Shown: piece after piece, positions 17,501-25,227 of the stretch
Position numbering within the stretch: position 1 is the stretch's first letter
Layout of the letters: the number at the start of each line of letters is the position of its first letter
Assembly: GCA_027452065.1 (NCBI GenBank)
Contig: DAIDHC010000015.1
Location: forward strand, 1 to 47,658
Length of the DNA stretch: 47,658 bases
DNA from: Bryobacterales bacterium
Lineage (GTDB): Bacteria; Acidobacteriota; Terriglobia; Bryobacterales; Bryobacteraceae
Direction: 5' to 3'
Made by a program: the position numbers and the translations under genes
The notes under the pieces: generated by a model
Told to the model about the DNA's origin: nothing
Databases searched by the model: none
The model's input: the letters and a program-made list of their open reading frames with translations, nothing else

Positions 17501-18029
17501 AGCCGCCGATGTGCGGCGTCGACGCCCCGCCCACGTTGCTCACCCCGGGAACGAGCGTCGCCAGGCTGAACGGATTCCGCCCGTTCAAGGGCAGATCGAT
17601 CACCATCGTCCGCCCCACCACCTGCCCCAGTGTTGCCGAGTTTGTCTCCACCGGAGTGCTGTTGGCCTCCACCTGCACCTTCTCCGTCACCGCTCCCACC
17701 TGGAGCGTGAAGTTCACCGACCGGTTCTGCGACACATCGATCTTGACGTTATCTTGCGTTGAAGTCCCGAACCCCTTCGCCTCCACCGTCACGCTATACA
17801 CTCCGGGTGTCAGAAACGGCACCACATAACGGCCTGCGGTGTCCGTCGTTATGTCCTTAACTTCGTTCGTGTTCTTATTGGTGACGTGTACCGCTGCCCC
17901 GGCCAGCGCCGCACCCGTCTGGTCCAACACCGTGCCCTGCAGCGTTCCCGTTGGTGTCTGTCCCCAGGCGTAAATCCCCAACACAGCCGCGCAGCACAGC
18001 GCTGCTCTTAAGATTGACGTGAATCTCAT
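14550..18029 (-). CDS. Oar-like TonB-dependent receptor with carboxypeptidase-regulatory domain
   Basis: A 1159-residue outer-membrane protein. A signal peptide (1-23) is followed by a CarboxypepD_reg-like beta-sandwich (about 27-110: GTLQGTVLDQTGAALAGAAV, DTAGRYVVPFLTPGVYSV), a plug domain (about 115-245, including TMVIDLPLNGRNPFSL) and a long beta-barrel ending QIQLAAKFLW with the terminal aromatic residue typical of barrel proteins. This architecture is abundant in Acidobacteria and is thought to import glycans or other large substrates. GGGAGGAAG before the ATG is the best Shine-Dalgarno in the window. It is followed by a glycoside hydrolase gene and preceded by a membrane regulator on the same strand. 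Confidence 0.94.
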   Translation of the reverse strand: MRFTSILRAALCCAAVLGIYAWGQTPTGTLQGTVLDQTGAALAGAAVHVTNKNTNEVKDITTDTAGRYVVPFLTPGVYSVTVEAKGFGTSTQDNVKIDVSQNRSVNFTLQVGAVTEKVQVEANSTPVETNSATLGQVVGRTMVIDLPLNGRNPFSLATLVPGVSNVGGASTPHIGGSRNAINEEQLDGVSNILPENNVGNTTAAYTPIVDSVEEFSVQTNSLSAEYGRFGGGVINLVTKSGTNEFHGSLFEFARNGVLNANDFFANRAGHARPASQVNQYGGTIGGPIDIPKVYDGHNRSFFFFGFQGTNQVNAAIATDTVPLAAFRTGNFSGLGTTIYDPLTAHLDPATGNYVREPFPNNTIPTNRFDPVAVNAMKYFPQPNAGAPGAQVNNFVAVGDSTSDSYQWDSRIDHDFTSNWRMFLRLSHSWNSSTPLEDYGNVASQGGGGPAAGGAWSASMDHTVTFSPTLIADFRYGFSRSYVTREPFGVGFNPGSLGLPQSLVDLASQRVLEFPRFGFSNGAGLGNTGYVPLIENPLAHSLTASMTKIASHHTIKFGGEFRKLFINFSQYGFPAGQFNFDQTWTQRILNSANGTGSPYASFLLGLTSSGQITEEPTAADASAYNALYIQDDWKVTKNLTINLGMRWEVEVPRTERFNRLSYWDPNLPSPLAGQVPAGACLYCGNLMGQMLYAGGTGQYGRAQGPTQWEDFGPRVGIAWNPVGGTVIRTGFGISYAPSALEASGTTGAQGMQGFTANTQMLPTNDNQRSVLAYLQNPFPTGYFLPPGAAGGAGTNLGQGIGESFFDSYRNPYTIEWNFNVQQQLPGQMVLEVGYLGNRGLFLVNGDPGTPYSQLNPAYMALGNQLYSQVSNPFYGLINSPGSPLSQPTISYNYLLRPYPQYNGVMSFRKPTASSTYNGMTIRLDKRFSKGLTFIAAFTASKTMDNSAAAVTYLGPTSGTFINQYDGRQEWALSPQDVSRTFVTSFVYDLPIGRGQKFLNNAPKGVNMLVSGWQVNGILTFNTGTPIVLGAAINQTGIFTLNQTPDNNGHSAALSNPTLSRWFNTSVFSQPPPFTFGNTSRTLPDVRNPGIADSDLSVFKNNYFGAAERYNLQFRVEMFNALNHPQFGAPNAGIQSGSSFGTITSLGVSARQIQLAAKFLW

Positions 18030-18281
18030 CGATCTTCCTCCCGGGAATGATCCTTCCCTTGGTCATGGCGAACCTTAGGCCCCTCGCCAGTGAAAGAAGA
18101 AGTATCATCAATGCCCAGGTGCGGCAACGGGGAACACAGTGATACACCCCGTTTAAGTCACTCGTTAGAAGGGATTTGAATCGAGCTGAGGAATCGCCGC
18201 TGTGCCGAGGCGCCCGCGCGCTGCCCGCGGCCGCCCGTCCCGGGCCGTTTTACTCGCGCCGTAGCCGTTCGCCTGGCGCCG
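18030..18281. other. Intergenic region between the regulator and receptor genes
   Basis: This 252-bp stretch separates the end of the membrane regulator gene from the receptor start. It must hold the receptor's leader and, if transcription is separate, its promoter on the minus strand. I see the Shine-Dalgarno at the receptor end and a weak candidate, TTGCCG with a 17-base spacer to TACTTC, but no convincing terminator and no supported gene. Confidence 0.4.
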
Positions 18282-19637
18282 TTACGAAGGCGGGGCCGCG
18301 TGCCCTGCCGGAAGCGCCGCTTCGCGCCTTGGGTCCCACAGGTGCCAGGCCACAACCTCCGGCTGCGCCGCGGTGTTCCCGATGACACGTGCATGCAAAA
18401 CAAGCTGCAGGTTCTTGTCTTCCCATCCCGCCGGCAGCGCGCGCAGGATGGCGCTGAGCTGGTCGGGGTCCGTCAACAGCCGCCCGGCCGCCTCCGTCCC
18501 AAACTGCTTCACCCCCGCCGCCACCAGCACCAACGCCCCCGTGAACGAACTGTGTACCCGGCAGATCAACATGTAGTCCTCCGGCGCCGACCCGTCCTGC
18601 TTCGACTCGATAGACCACTCCCCCCGCCTCGCCTCCCGCCCTCCGCCCGTATCCACAATCACGTTGCGCAAGTCCGCTGTTCGCGAGAACTGGAACCTCC
18701 ACGACTGTTCCAGTTCCATCGTCCACCGGTTCGTGAACCCGCCGATTAAAAGCGCCGGCGTCTGCCGCAGATCGGCAAAGGCGACGCTGCTCGCCAGCCG
18801 CACGTGGAGGGTCTTGGAATGCTGCGCCAGCATCGCCGCCACATCGGTCGCGGTCATCAGATCCCCGAAGCCGACATATTGATTGAACACCGGCACCATG
18901 TCGGATCCGCTCAAATCTTTCGCGGGCAAATCGATCGGCCTCTGTCCCGGCACGGCCAGGGGAGGCAACCGCGACTCGCTCATCTTGAGCGCCCGCAGCG
19001 ACGGATGGTAGACCAGCGGATGCGCCACTGCCAGCAACAAGGGCTCCGGCGATTGAAATACCGGCGCCCAGAACCGTGCAAACGGCGCCTGGTTGGCATC
19101 CGGCGCCGCACGCCGCGTGACCGCCACTGCTACAGCCACCCCCGCGATTACGATCACCGCCACCGCCCAAATCCAGAGCAACCCGCGCCGCTTTCCCCGC
19201 ACCGGACTGGGCGCTTCGGCCGCCCGTTCCTCTTCTCTACCTTTTTCTTTCGCCGCGTAGCGGAACTCCGGCGCGTATGAACCCGGCGGCATCTCCACCC
19301 GCACCTTCGCCGCCTCTCCCTCCGGCGTCACATAGTACTGTGCCAGACGCTTGCGAACCTCGCGCGCACCGACCCGCACGATGGTGTCTTCGCTCAGGTC
19401 CGATTGCGGCTGCCGGTCGAACACCTCGATCGCCACCGTCCGCTCTTTCAGCGCCGCCGCCTCGCCCGACAGCGCCTTCGTGCACACGTAGTCCAGAAAT
19501 CGCTGGCATCGCTTGCTGCCATGAAACGCCGGACTCGCCAGGATGCGCTCCAACTCGTGGCGGATTTCCTCCGGCGTCGGATAATCCTGAACCTGCAACG
19601 GGGCCGCATCATGACCGGGAGCGGCTAACTTTGACAT
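18282..19637 (-). CDS. Single-span membrane protein with winged-helix-like N-terminus, putative transmembrane regulator
   Basis: A 451-residue protein. The cytoplasmic N-terminus (about 20-125) contains ELERILASPAFHGSKRCQRF, LKERTVAIEVFDRQP and VRVGAREVRKRLAQYY, then PPGSYAPEF. From memory this module recurs in many acidobacterial proteins and resembles a winged-helix DNA-binding unit. One membrane span (LLWIWAVAVIVIAGVAVAVAV, about 148-170) follows, then about 280 extracytoplasmic residues with GGFTNRWTMELE and a C-terminal AAGVKQFGTEAAGRLLTDP. A ToxR-like one-component design is inferred: sensing outside, DNA binding inside. The position directly before a TonB receptor and hydrolase suggests control of them. 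DNA binding is not proven by the sequence. Confidence 0.7.
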   Translation of the reverse strand: MSKLAAPGHDAAPLQVQDYPTPEEIRHELERILASPAFHGSKRCQRFLDYVCTKALSGEAAALKERTVAIEVFDRQPQSDLSEDTIVRVGAREVRKRLAQYYVTPEGEAAKVRVEMPPGSYAPEFRYAAKEKGREEERAAEAPSPVRGKRRGLLWIWAVAVIVIAGVAVAVAVTRRAAPDANQAPFARFWAPVFQSPEPLLLAVAHPLVYHPSLRALKMSESRLPPLAVPGQRPIDLPAKDLSGSDMVPVFNQYVGFGDLMTATDVAAMLAQHSKTLHVRLASSVAFADLRQTPALLIGGFTNRWTMELEQSWRFQFSRTADLRNVIVDTGGGREARRGEWSIESKQDGSAPEDYMLICRVHSSFTGALVLVAAGVKQFGTEAAGRLLTDPDQLSAILRALPAGWEDKNLQLVLHARVIGNTAAQPEVVAWHLWDPRREAALPAGHAAPPS

Positions 19638-19959
19638 AAGAGAATGAGACCCTAAAATCAGTTCGCTTTATTCTGCTCCTTCATCGCCGCGTAAAGCAAG
19701 GGATTTCATAAAGCCCGCGCCGTGCCGTTTCACCGTGAAATACGGTGTAACCCGTTGAGTGTCGGCTGCGCCAGCCAAAGTATGATATGGTGTCGATGGT
19801 CCGGGGAAAGCGAGTTCGCCGCACGGCCCGCCTGACCTCACGGACGCGTGGCTGTTCTCAGCGGGGACACCGGTCCCCCCGTCGCCCCCTCGCGGGGAGC
19901 GCCCGCGTGGATGACCGCCTCACCCGTATCGCCCCGGAACAGGAGTGAATGCCCATTTT
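19638..19959. other. Divergent intergenic region (322 bp)
   Basis: This region separates the minus-strand regulator from the plus-strand dehydrogenase cluster and should carry promoters for both. It holds a perfect 13-bp palindrome (19728-19740), a TATGAT hexamer near 19780 that could be a -10 for the plus cluster though without a well-spaced -35, and an AGGAG plus four-codon leader frame just before the first gene. No RNA gene or longer coding frame is supported. Confidence 0.5.
19728..19740. promoter_or_regulatory. Perfect 13-bp palindrome, putative operator
   Basis: TTTCAC-C-GTGAAA is a perfect inverted repeat with a single central base, in the intergenic region between a putative regulator gene and the dehydrogenase cluster. 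The size and symmetry fit a dimeric repressor site; the binding protein is unknown. Confidence 0.4.
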
Positions 19960-19963
19960 ATGA
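19941..19963 (+). promoter_or_regulatory. AGGAG and four-codon leader frame overlapping the next start
   Basis: AGGAG (19941-19945) precedes ATG at 19949, which opens the frame M-P-I-L and stops with TGA at 19961-19963. That stop overlaps the subunit 3 ATG (19960-19962). The Shine-Dalgarno is 14 bases from the main start, too far for direct use, so translation may be coupled through the short frame. This is a reading of geometry only. Confidence 0.3.
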
Positions 19964-20589
19964 AGCGTCGCCGTTTTCTGAAGGCACTGGCTGCCTCGCC
20001 CGCCGTCCCGCCGCTGCTCGCCCAGCAGCCGCCGCCTCCGTCAAACAATGTTGCACCAGCGGCCTCCGGCGGACCTTCGGGCTACGGCTCTGCTCAGGAC
20101 GTCCCCGTCATCAAAGCCGTCGCCCCGGATACGGCCGCAGACTCCGTCCCCCGCTTTTTCTCTCCCGCACAGCTCGATTCACTGCGGAAATTGAGCGATA
20201 TTTTGATGCCCCCGCTGAACGGAATGGCCGGCGCTCTCGATGCACAGGCACCCGAATTCCTCGATTTCTTAATCGGAATTTCTCCCGCCCCGCGCCAACA
20301 GTTCTATCGCGACGGCCTTGAGCTACTCGACGCCCGCTCTCGCGAAAAATTCGGCCAGATCTTCGCCTCCCTCAGCGCCACCCAGGCCGCTGAAATCCTC
20401 CGCCCGCTCGACGAACCCTGGACCCACGATCCGCCCGCCGATCCTCTCGCCCGTTTCCTCCGCGACGCCCATCTCGACATCCGCCGCGCCACCCAGAACT
20501 CGCGTCCGGCCATGGCCTCCGCCCCTTCCACCGGCCGACGCCCGGGCGGCATCGGCCTCTACTGGCTCCCCATCGATCCCATCGTCTGA
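19960..20589 (+). CDS. Gluconate 2-dehydrogenase subunit 3-like protein
   Basis: A 209-residue protein starting [20 protein letters not shown], a twin-arginine export signal. The mature part has the family pattern [20 protein letters not shown], then [20 protein letters not shown] and [10 protein letters not shown]. In characterised systems this small subunit exports and stabilises a GMC-type flavoprotein that oxidises gluconate or related sugars in the periplasm. The GMC gene follows after 13 bp, as expected. The start was chosen at ATG 19960 because the signal peptide begins there; AGGAG lies 14 bases upstream and directly serves a four-codon leader frame whose stop overlaps this ATG. Confidence 0.85.
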   Translation: MKRRRFLKALAASPAVPPLLAQQPPPPSNNVAPAASGGPSGYGSAQDVPVIKAVAPDTAADSVPRFFSPAQLDSLRKLSDILMPPLNGMAGALDAQAPEFLDFLIGISPAPRQQFYRDGLELLDARSREKFGQIFASLSATQAAEILRPLDEPWTHDPPADPLARFLRDAHLDIRRATQNSRPAMASAPSTGRRPGGIGLYWLPIDPIV

Positions 20590-20602
20590 AGGCACTTATC
20601 CT

Positions 20603-22174
20603 ATGGCTGCTACTCCCTACGACGTCTTAATTGTCGGTTCCGGCGCTTCCGGCGGCATGGCCGCCTATACATTAGCCCGAAAAGGCATCAATTGCCTCAT
20701 GCTCGATGCCGGCCCGCCTGTCGACTTCCAGCGCGATCGCGCGCTCAAGGCTGTCTACGACCTCCCTTACCGCGGCTTCGACAAGCCGGGCCGCCTCCCG
20801 CACGTCCTCCAGGCCAACGAATTTAACGCCAATGTCTGGGCCGACGAAACCCAGAACCCGTACACTTACGAGCCCGGCAACGATTTCAATTGGGTCCGCG
20901 TTCGCCTGGTGGGCGGCAAAAGCCTCTTCTGGGCCCGCATGTCCTTCCGCTTGAGCGACTACGAATTCAAAGCCAAAGATCACGACGGCTACGGCGACAA
21001 TTGGCCCATCTCCTACGCCGACCTCAAGCCCTACTACGACCAGGTCGAGCCCATCTTCCGCGTCGCCGGCCGCAAGGAAGGCTGGCCTCAACTCCCCGAC
21101 GGAGTGTTTCTGGAGGACCAGTCGCCCGATAGCCTCTGCGTCCAGAAATTCAAAGCCGCCGCCGCCAAGCAGAGCATCCCGGTCACAAAAATGCGCCGCG
21201 CCACAGGCCAGGGCCAGCTCGCCAGCTCCCTCAATCTCCTGTTGCCCGACGCCCTCGCCACCGGCAAGCTCACCATCGTCTCCAACGCCGTCGCCAGCCG
21301 CGTGACGACCGACAAAATCACCGGCCTTGCCAACGGCGTCACCTTCATCGACCGCCACTCACGCCGCGAACTTCATGCCCGGGCGCGCGTCGTCATCCTC
21401 GGCGCCTCCTGTCTCGAATCCACCCGGCTCCTGCTCAACTCCGGCATCGCCAATTCGAGCGGCGTCCTTGGCCACTACCTCTTCGATCAGTTCTACATCA
21501 CCCAAACCGTACAGGCCGTCATGCCCGAGGCCTGCGGCGGCAAGGCAACGCGGGCCATGATCGGCGGCGGTGGCTACATTCCCCGCTTCCGCAATCTCAA
21601 TACTCGCGCGAAGGATTTTATCCGCGGCTACGCCCTCGACTTCGGCACCGGCGGCACGCCGTCGCCCGATCGCCTCCCCGGCTACGGCTCCTCCCTCGAA
21701 GAGAAGCTCGCCCATTACAAAGGCGCCGGCCTCAGCGCCACCACCATGGGCGAAGTGCTCCCCCGCTACGACAACTTTGTCTCTATCGATCCGAGCGCGG
21801 TCGATGCCTGGGGCATCCCGGCCCTCCACTTCCAGGCCCGTTACTCCGACAACGAGTTCAACATGGCCCGCGACGCGGTCAACACTCTTGAAGAGGTCTG
21901 CCACGACGCCGGCTTCGAAGTCCTCTCCAAAACGGACAAGATGTTCCCGCCCGGCTACAGCATCCACGAGCTGGGCACGTGCCGCATGGGTGACGACCCC
22001 AAGACCAGCGTCCTGAACAAGTGGAACCAGAGCCACGACGTCAAGAACATTTTCGTCGTCGACGGCAGTAGCTTCGTCACCGGCGGCTCGCAAAACCCGA
22101 CGATGACCATCCTGAGCCTGTCCATGCGAGCCTCGGAATACCTCGCCGAACAGATGCGCTCCGGCAGCCTGTGA
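20603..22174 (+). CDS. GMC-family FAD-dependent sugar dehydrogenase
   Basis: A 523-residue protein beginning [20 protein letters not shown], with the FAD-binding GxGxxG motif at residues 12-18. [16 protein letters not shown] is the second GMC signature, and the C-terminal GMC domain has catalytic H455 in [10 protein letters not shown] and N498 in GGSQNPTM. Relatives are large subunits of gluconate 2-dehydrogenase, sorbitol or fructose dehydrogenases, which oxidise a sugar hydroxyl and pass electrons to cytochrome c. It has no signal peptide of its own and is probably exported together with the Tat-bearing subunit 3. A longer upstream frame is rejected as a shadow of that subunit. It overlaps the cytochrome start by four bases (GTGA). 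Confidence 0.93.
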   Translation: MAATPYDVLIVGSGASGGMAAYTLARKGINCLMLDAGPPVDFQRDRALKAVYDLPYRGFDKPGRLPHVLQANEFNANVWADETQNPYTYEPGNDFNWVRVRLVGGKSLFWARMSFRLSDYEFKAKDHDGYGDNWPISYADLKPYYDQVEPIFRVAGRKEGWPQLPDGVFLEDQSPDSLCVQKFKAAAAKQSIPVTKMRRATGQGQLASSLNLLLPDALATGKLTIVSNAVASRVTTDKITGLANGVTFIDRHSRRELHARARVVILGASCLESTRLLLNSGIANSSGVLGHYLFDQFYITQTVQAVMPEACGGKATRAMIGGGGYIPRFRNLNTRAKDFIRGYALDFGTGGTPSPDRLPGYGSSLEEKLAHYKGAGLSATTMGEVLPRYDNFVSIDPSAVDAWGIPALHFQARYSDNEFNMARDAVNTLEEVCHDAGFEVLSKTDKMFPPGYSIHELGTCRMGDDPKTSVLNKWNQSHDVKNIFVVDGSSFVTGGSQNPTMTILSLSMRASEYLAEQMRSGSL

Positions 22175-22665
22175 GACCCGCTGCGCTTCTGCTGCTCATG
22201 GGCGCAGCGCTGCTGGCGCCCGCCCGCGCCCAGACCGCCGCGCCCGTTCAGCCGCTGCCATTTAGCCATAAGGTCCATGCCGGGGCGGCGAAACTGCCCT
22301 GCCGCATGTGCCATCCCAATCCCGACCCCGGCGACTCCATGACCATCGCCCCCGCTTCCGTCTGCATGCAGTGCCACTCCTCCATCGACGCCGATCATCC
22401 CGCCATTCAGAAACTCGCCGCCTTCTCCAAGTCGGCAGCCCCCATCCCCTGGGTGCGCGTCTACCAGATCCCCACCTATGTTTCCTTCAGCCATCGCTCG
22501 CACTTGAAAGCCGGCAATGCCTGTCAGGACTGCCACGGCCCCGTCGCCACTCGCGACCAGCTCTTTCGCGAAGCGGATATCTCCATGGGCGGATGTATGA
22601 ACTGCCACCGTCTGAAAAAAGTCAGCATCGACTGCACCTTCTGTCATGATGATCTTCAGCAGTAA
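22171..22665 (+). CDS. Secreted five-haem cytochrome c (class III/c7-like)
   Basis: A 164-residue protein with a signal peptide (1-20, ending PARAQ) and five CxxCH haem sites: CRMCH (44-48), CMQCH (65-69), CQDCH (118-122), CMNCH (142-146) and CTFCH (155-159). FSHKVHAG and [10 protein letters not shown] supply distal His ligands in the pattern of cytochrome c3/c7 proteins. The GTG start overlaps the dehydrogenase TGA (GTGA). The protein should accept electrons from the GMC enzyme in the periplasm. In classical gluconate dehydrogenase the third subunit is a membrane-anchored trihaem protein of another family, so this partner differs. No membrane anchor is seen. Confidence 0.92.
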   Translation: MRPAALLLLMGAALLAPARAQTAAPVQPLPFSHKVHAGAAKLPCRMCHPNPDPGDSMTIAPASVCMQCHSSIDADHPAIQKLAAFSKSAAPIPWVRVYQIPTYVSFSHRSHLKAGNACQDCHGPVATRDQLFREADISMGGCMNCHRLKKVSIDCTFCHDDLQQ

Positions 22666-22733
22666 TATTCAACGATGCCTCTGCGCCGCTCACCCATGAC
22701 TCTCGCCTGACCGCCAAGGAGAACACCGCACAC

Positions 22734-23957
22734 GTGCCCCGAAGCACCCCCCTGCGCTGGCCCGATTCCTGGACCGACCCCTCGACGCTCACCCTCCTCG
22801 ACGGCACTCCCTTCGACTTTCTGTTTGTCTCCGATTCGCCCTCTCTCGACGCCGTCCGCCGCCGCGCCCAAACCCTCGGACTCGCCTGCGCCCATCCCGG
22901 CCGTGCGCCGGCCTCTACGCTTCTGGTCCAAGGCGAATGGCCCGGCCTGCGCATCGAGCACCGCGGCGCAGCCGGCTCGGGCCCCACCGGCGTCCCCTGG
23001 GTCGATTCCAACGCCTGGCGCATCCGCCTCGCCCGCGCTCAGAATCCCTTCTCCGCCGTCTGGGTCGACGCCGCCCCCCGTCCCGACGCCCTCCTCACTC
23101 CCGGCACCTACCAGGCCGCCTTCGCCGATGCCGCCTCCCGCGGCGGCCGCTGGATCGTCTCTCTCGATCCCGCCCACGCCTCTGCCCTCGCCCTCCGCAG
23201 CCCCTCCGCCATGGCCTGCTGGACCGCCCTCACCCGCGCCGCCTCCTACTTCGCCTCCCATTCCGCCTGGGACTCCTTCCACCCGGCTGCGCTCGCCGGT
23301 GTTCTCTCCAATTTCTCCGGCCCAAACGCGTTCCTCTCGGGCGAACTCCTCAACCTGCTCGACCGCGCGGGTCTCCAGGTGCGCATCATCCCGCGCGACT
23401 CCGCCTCGCCCGCCTCCTTCGACGGCCTTCACGCCCTTATCTCTCTCGACGCCGCCCCGCTGCCGCGGCACCTCGCGGCCTCCCTCACCGACTTCGTCCG
23501 CTCCGGCGCCACTCTGGTGACCATTCCCAACGCCTCCGCTCCCTCTGCCGATGCTCCGCGACCCTCGCCGTTCCCCCGCTTTTCGCTCCGCTCGCTCGGC
23601 CGCGGCACCGTCGCCACCTGGACCAACCCCGATCCCGATCCCTACCTTCTCGCCAACGACACCGCTAACCTCGTCAGCCACCGGTACGACCTGGTCCGCT
23701 TCTGGAACGCCGGTGCCGCCGGCTACTTTTATTCCTGGGCCCCGGACCGCTCCCACGCCCTCGTACAGCTTCTTTTCTACTCCACCCGCCCGCCCTCCTC
23801 AGCCAGCCTCCGCGTCGCCGGCCGCTTCCGCCGCGCCTCCGCCTCGTCGCCGGATCAACCCGTGTCCACCCCCGTCTCCGCCGCCTTCTCCCGCGACGCC
23901 GTCGAGATCTCGCTCTCCGATGTCCCCCACTACCTCGCTCTCGAGCTCGCCGTATGA
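22734..23957 (+). CDS. Unrecognised protein in the dehydrogenase cluster
   Basis: A 407-residue protein with a GTG start; AAGGAG lies 12 bases upstream. I do not recognise the family. There is no signal peptide. The N-terminal 60 residues (TLTLLDGTPFDFLFV, DAVRRRAQTLGLAC) and the middle part (FDGLHALISLDAAPLPRHLAASLTD, then GATLVTIPNAS) have alternating strand-helix patterns like a Rossmann or amidotransferase-like fold, as in non-catalytic parts of GH42-type enzymes. The C-terminus (RFWNAGAAGYFYSW, LLFYSTRPP) looks beta-rich. Strong Ala/Pro/Arg composition follows the local base bias. The gene lies between the cytochrome and the DUF362 gene in one direction, so it probably belongs to the cluster. 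Confidence 0.7.
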   Translation: MPRSTPLRWPDSWTDPSTLTLLDGTPFDFLFVSDSPSLDAVRRRAQTLGLACAHPGRAPASTLLVQGEWPGLRIEHRGAAGSGPTGVPWVDSNAWRIRLARAQNPFSAVWVDAAPRPDALLTPGTYQAAFADAASRGGRWIVSLDPAHASALALRSPSAMACWTALTRAASYFASHSAWDSFHPAALAGVLSNFSGPNAFLSGELLNLLDRAGLQVRIIPRDSASPASFDGLHALISLDAAPLPRHLAASLTDFVRSGATLVTIPNASAPSADAPRPSPFPRFSLRSLGRGTVATWTNPDPDPYLLANDTANLVSHRYDLVRFWNAGAAGYFYSWAPDRSHALVQLLFYSTRPPSSASLRVAGRFRRASASSPDQPVSTPVSAAFSRDAVEISLSDVPHYLALELAV

Positions 23958-24006
23958 AACCCATCCACCGGCCCACCGAAAGCGCGAATATGAATCAGGA
24001 GCAACC

Positions 24007-25227
24007 ATGACCTCTCTTTGCACCCGCCGAACCTGGCTCGCCCGCGCCGGCGCGTTCGCCTCCGCTCTTCCCGCACTCGCCCTCCCCAGTCCCGCCTCCC
24101 GCGTGTCGATCGCCCGCTGCCCCGACTACGACCCGTCCCGGCTTGTTCCCGCCCTCGACCGCATGTTCGACCAGCTCGGCGGCCTCTCGCGCCTGGTGAA
24201 AAACAAAACCGTCGCCATCAAAATCAACCTGACCGGCGCTCCCACCTACCGCCTCGGTTTCCTGCCTCTCGGCGACACTCACTACACCAACCCCGAGGTC
24301 ATCGCGGCGACTGTCCATCTCATGGGCCGCGCCGGAGCGCGCCGCATCCGCCTGCTCGAAAGCCCCTGGTCCACCGACGCTCCGGTCGAAGAGTACCTCC
24401 TCCAGGCCGGCTGGGAGCCTCGGGATATCCTCAGCGCCGCTCCCCGCGTGGAGTTTGAAAACACCAACTTCCTCGGCCAGGCCAAACATTACGCCCGCCT
24501 CACCGTCCCTCATGGCGGCTACGTCTTCCCCGCCTTCGATCTCAACCATTCCTACGCCGACTGCGACGTCTTCGTCAGCCTCGCCAAGATGAAGGAACAC
24601 GCAACCGCCGGCGTCACCCTCTCCATGAAGAACTGCTTTGGCCTCACTCCGGCCACCATCTACGGCTCCGGCGCGGGCATTGACGAGCCCTCTGTCATTC
24701 CCAAAGGCGGCCGCGCCCTCGTTCACAGCGGATACCGCGGGCCATCGCGCAGCGCCCCTCAGGAGATCAACCCGGCCAGCCCCCGCATCGACACCTGGCG
24801 CGTCCCCCGCACCGTCGCCGACCTCGTCGCCGCCCGCCCCATTCACCTCGCGCTCATCGACGGCATCCGCACCATGACCGGCGGCGAAGGACCGTGGGTC
24901 CGTGAAGACCTCCAGCCCGCGTCTCCCGGCCTGCTGGTCGCCGGCCTCAACCCGGTCAACACCGACGCTGTCGCCATGGCCCTCATGGGCTTCAATCCTC
25001 TCGCCACCCGCGGGACTCCTCCGTTTGAAGTCTGCGACAGCACGCTTGAACTCGCTGAGAAGGCCGGTCTCGGCTCCCGGGACCTCTCTCAAATAGAGCT
25101 CGCCGGCGCGCCCCTGAAGGACTCCGTCTTCGATTTCGCCGCCATCCGCGCCCGCCGCAACGCCCGCCGGCCCGCTCGCGCCGCCTACTCGAATCCCGCT
25201 CACCAGGAACCACGCCATGCGCTCTGA
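24007..25227 (+). CDS. Tat-exported DUF362-family protein
   Basis: A 406-residue protein with CTRRTWLARAGAFASALPAL as a probable twin-arginine signal. The mature domain matches DUF362: VAIKINLTGAPTYR, THYTNPEVIAATVHLM, VFVSLAKMKEHATAGVTLSMKNCFG and LALIDGIRTMTGGEGP, with LVAGLNPVNTDAVAMALMG. The function of DUF362 proteins is unknown; some are fused to ferredoxin domains, which this one is not. AGGAG five bases before ATG 24007 fixes the start; a longer frame upstream is an out-of-frame shadow of the previous gene. It overlaps the next gene by 11 bp, so the two are probably cotranslated. Confidence 0.85.
   Translation: MTSLCTRRTWLARAGAFASALPALALPSPASRVSIARCPDYDPSRLVPALDRMFDQLGGLSRLVKNKTVAIKINLTGAPTYRLGFLPLGDTHYTNPEVIAATVHLMGRAGARRIRLLESPWSTDAPVEEYLLQAGWEPRDILSAAPRVEFENTNFLGQAKHYARLTVPHGGYVFPAFDLNHSYADCDVFVSLAKMKEHATAGVTLSMKNCFGLTPATIYGSGAGIDEPSVIPKGGRALVHSGYRGPSRSAPQEINPASPRIDTWRVPRTVADLVAARPIHLALIDGIRTMTGGEGPWVREDLQPASPGLLVAGLNPVNTDAVAMALMGFNPLATRGTPPFEVCDSTLELAEKAGLGSRDLSQIELAGAPLKDSVFDFAAIRARRNARRPARAAYSNPAHQEPRHAL

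Noticed and set aside
18200..18260. GC-rich hairpin followed by TTTT on the plus strand as a terminator
   Set aside because: No plus-strand gene ends there, and on the minus strand the hairpin is not followed by a T-run.
18158..18403. Small reading frames between the regulator and the TonB receptor
   Set aside because: They have no Shine-Dalgarno, no recognisable composition, and overlap the end of the regulator gene.
20318..20602. Upstream extension of the GMC gene frame
   Set aside because: The residues are a Pro/Ser/Ala-rich shadow of the subunit 3 gene, and the FAD-binding start lies at 20603.
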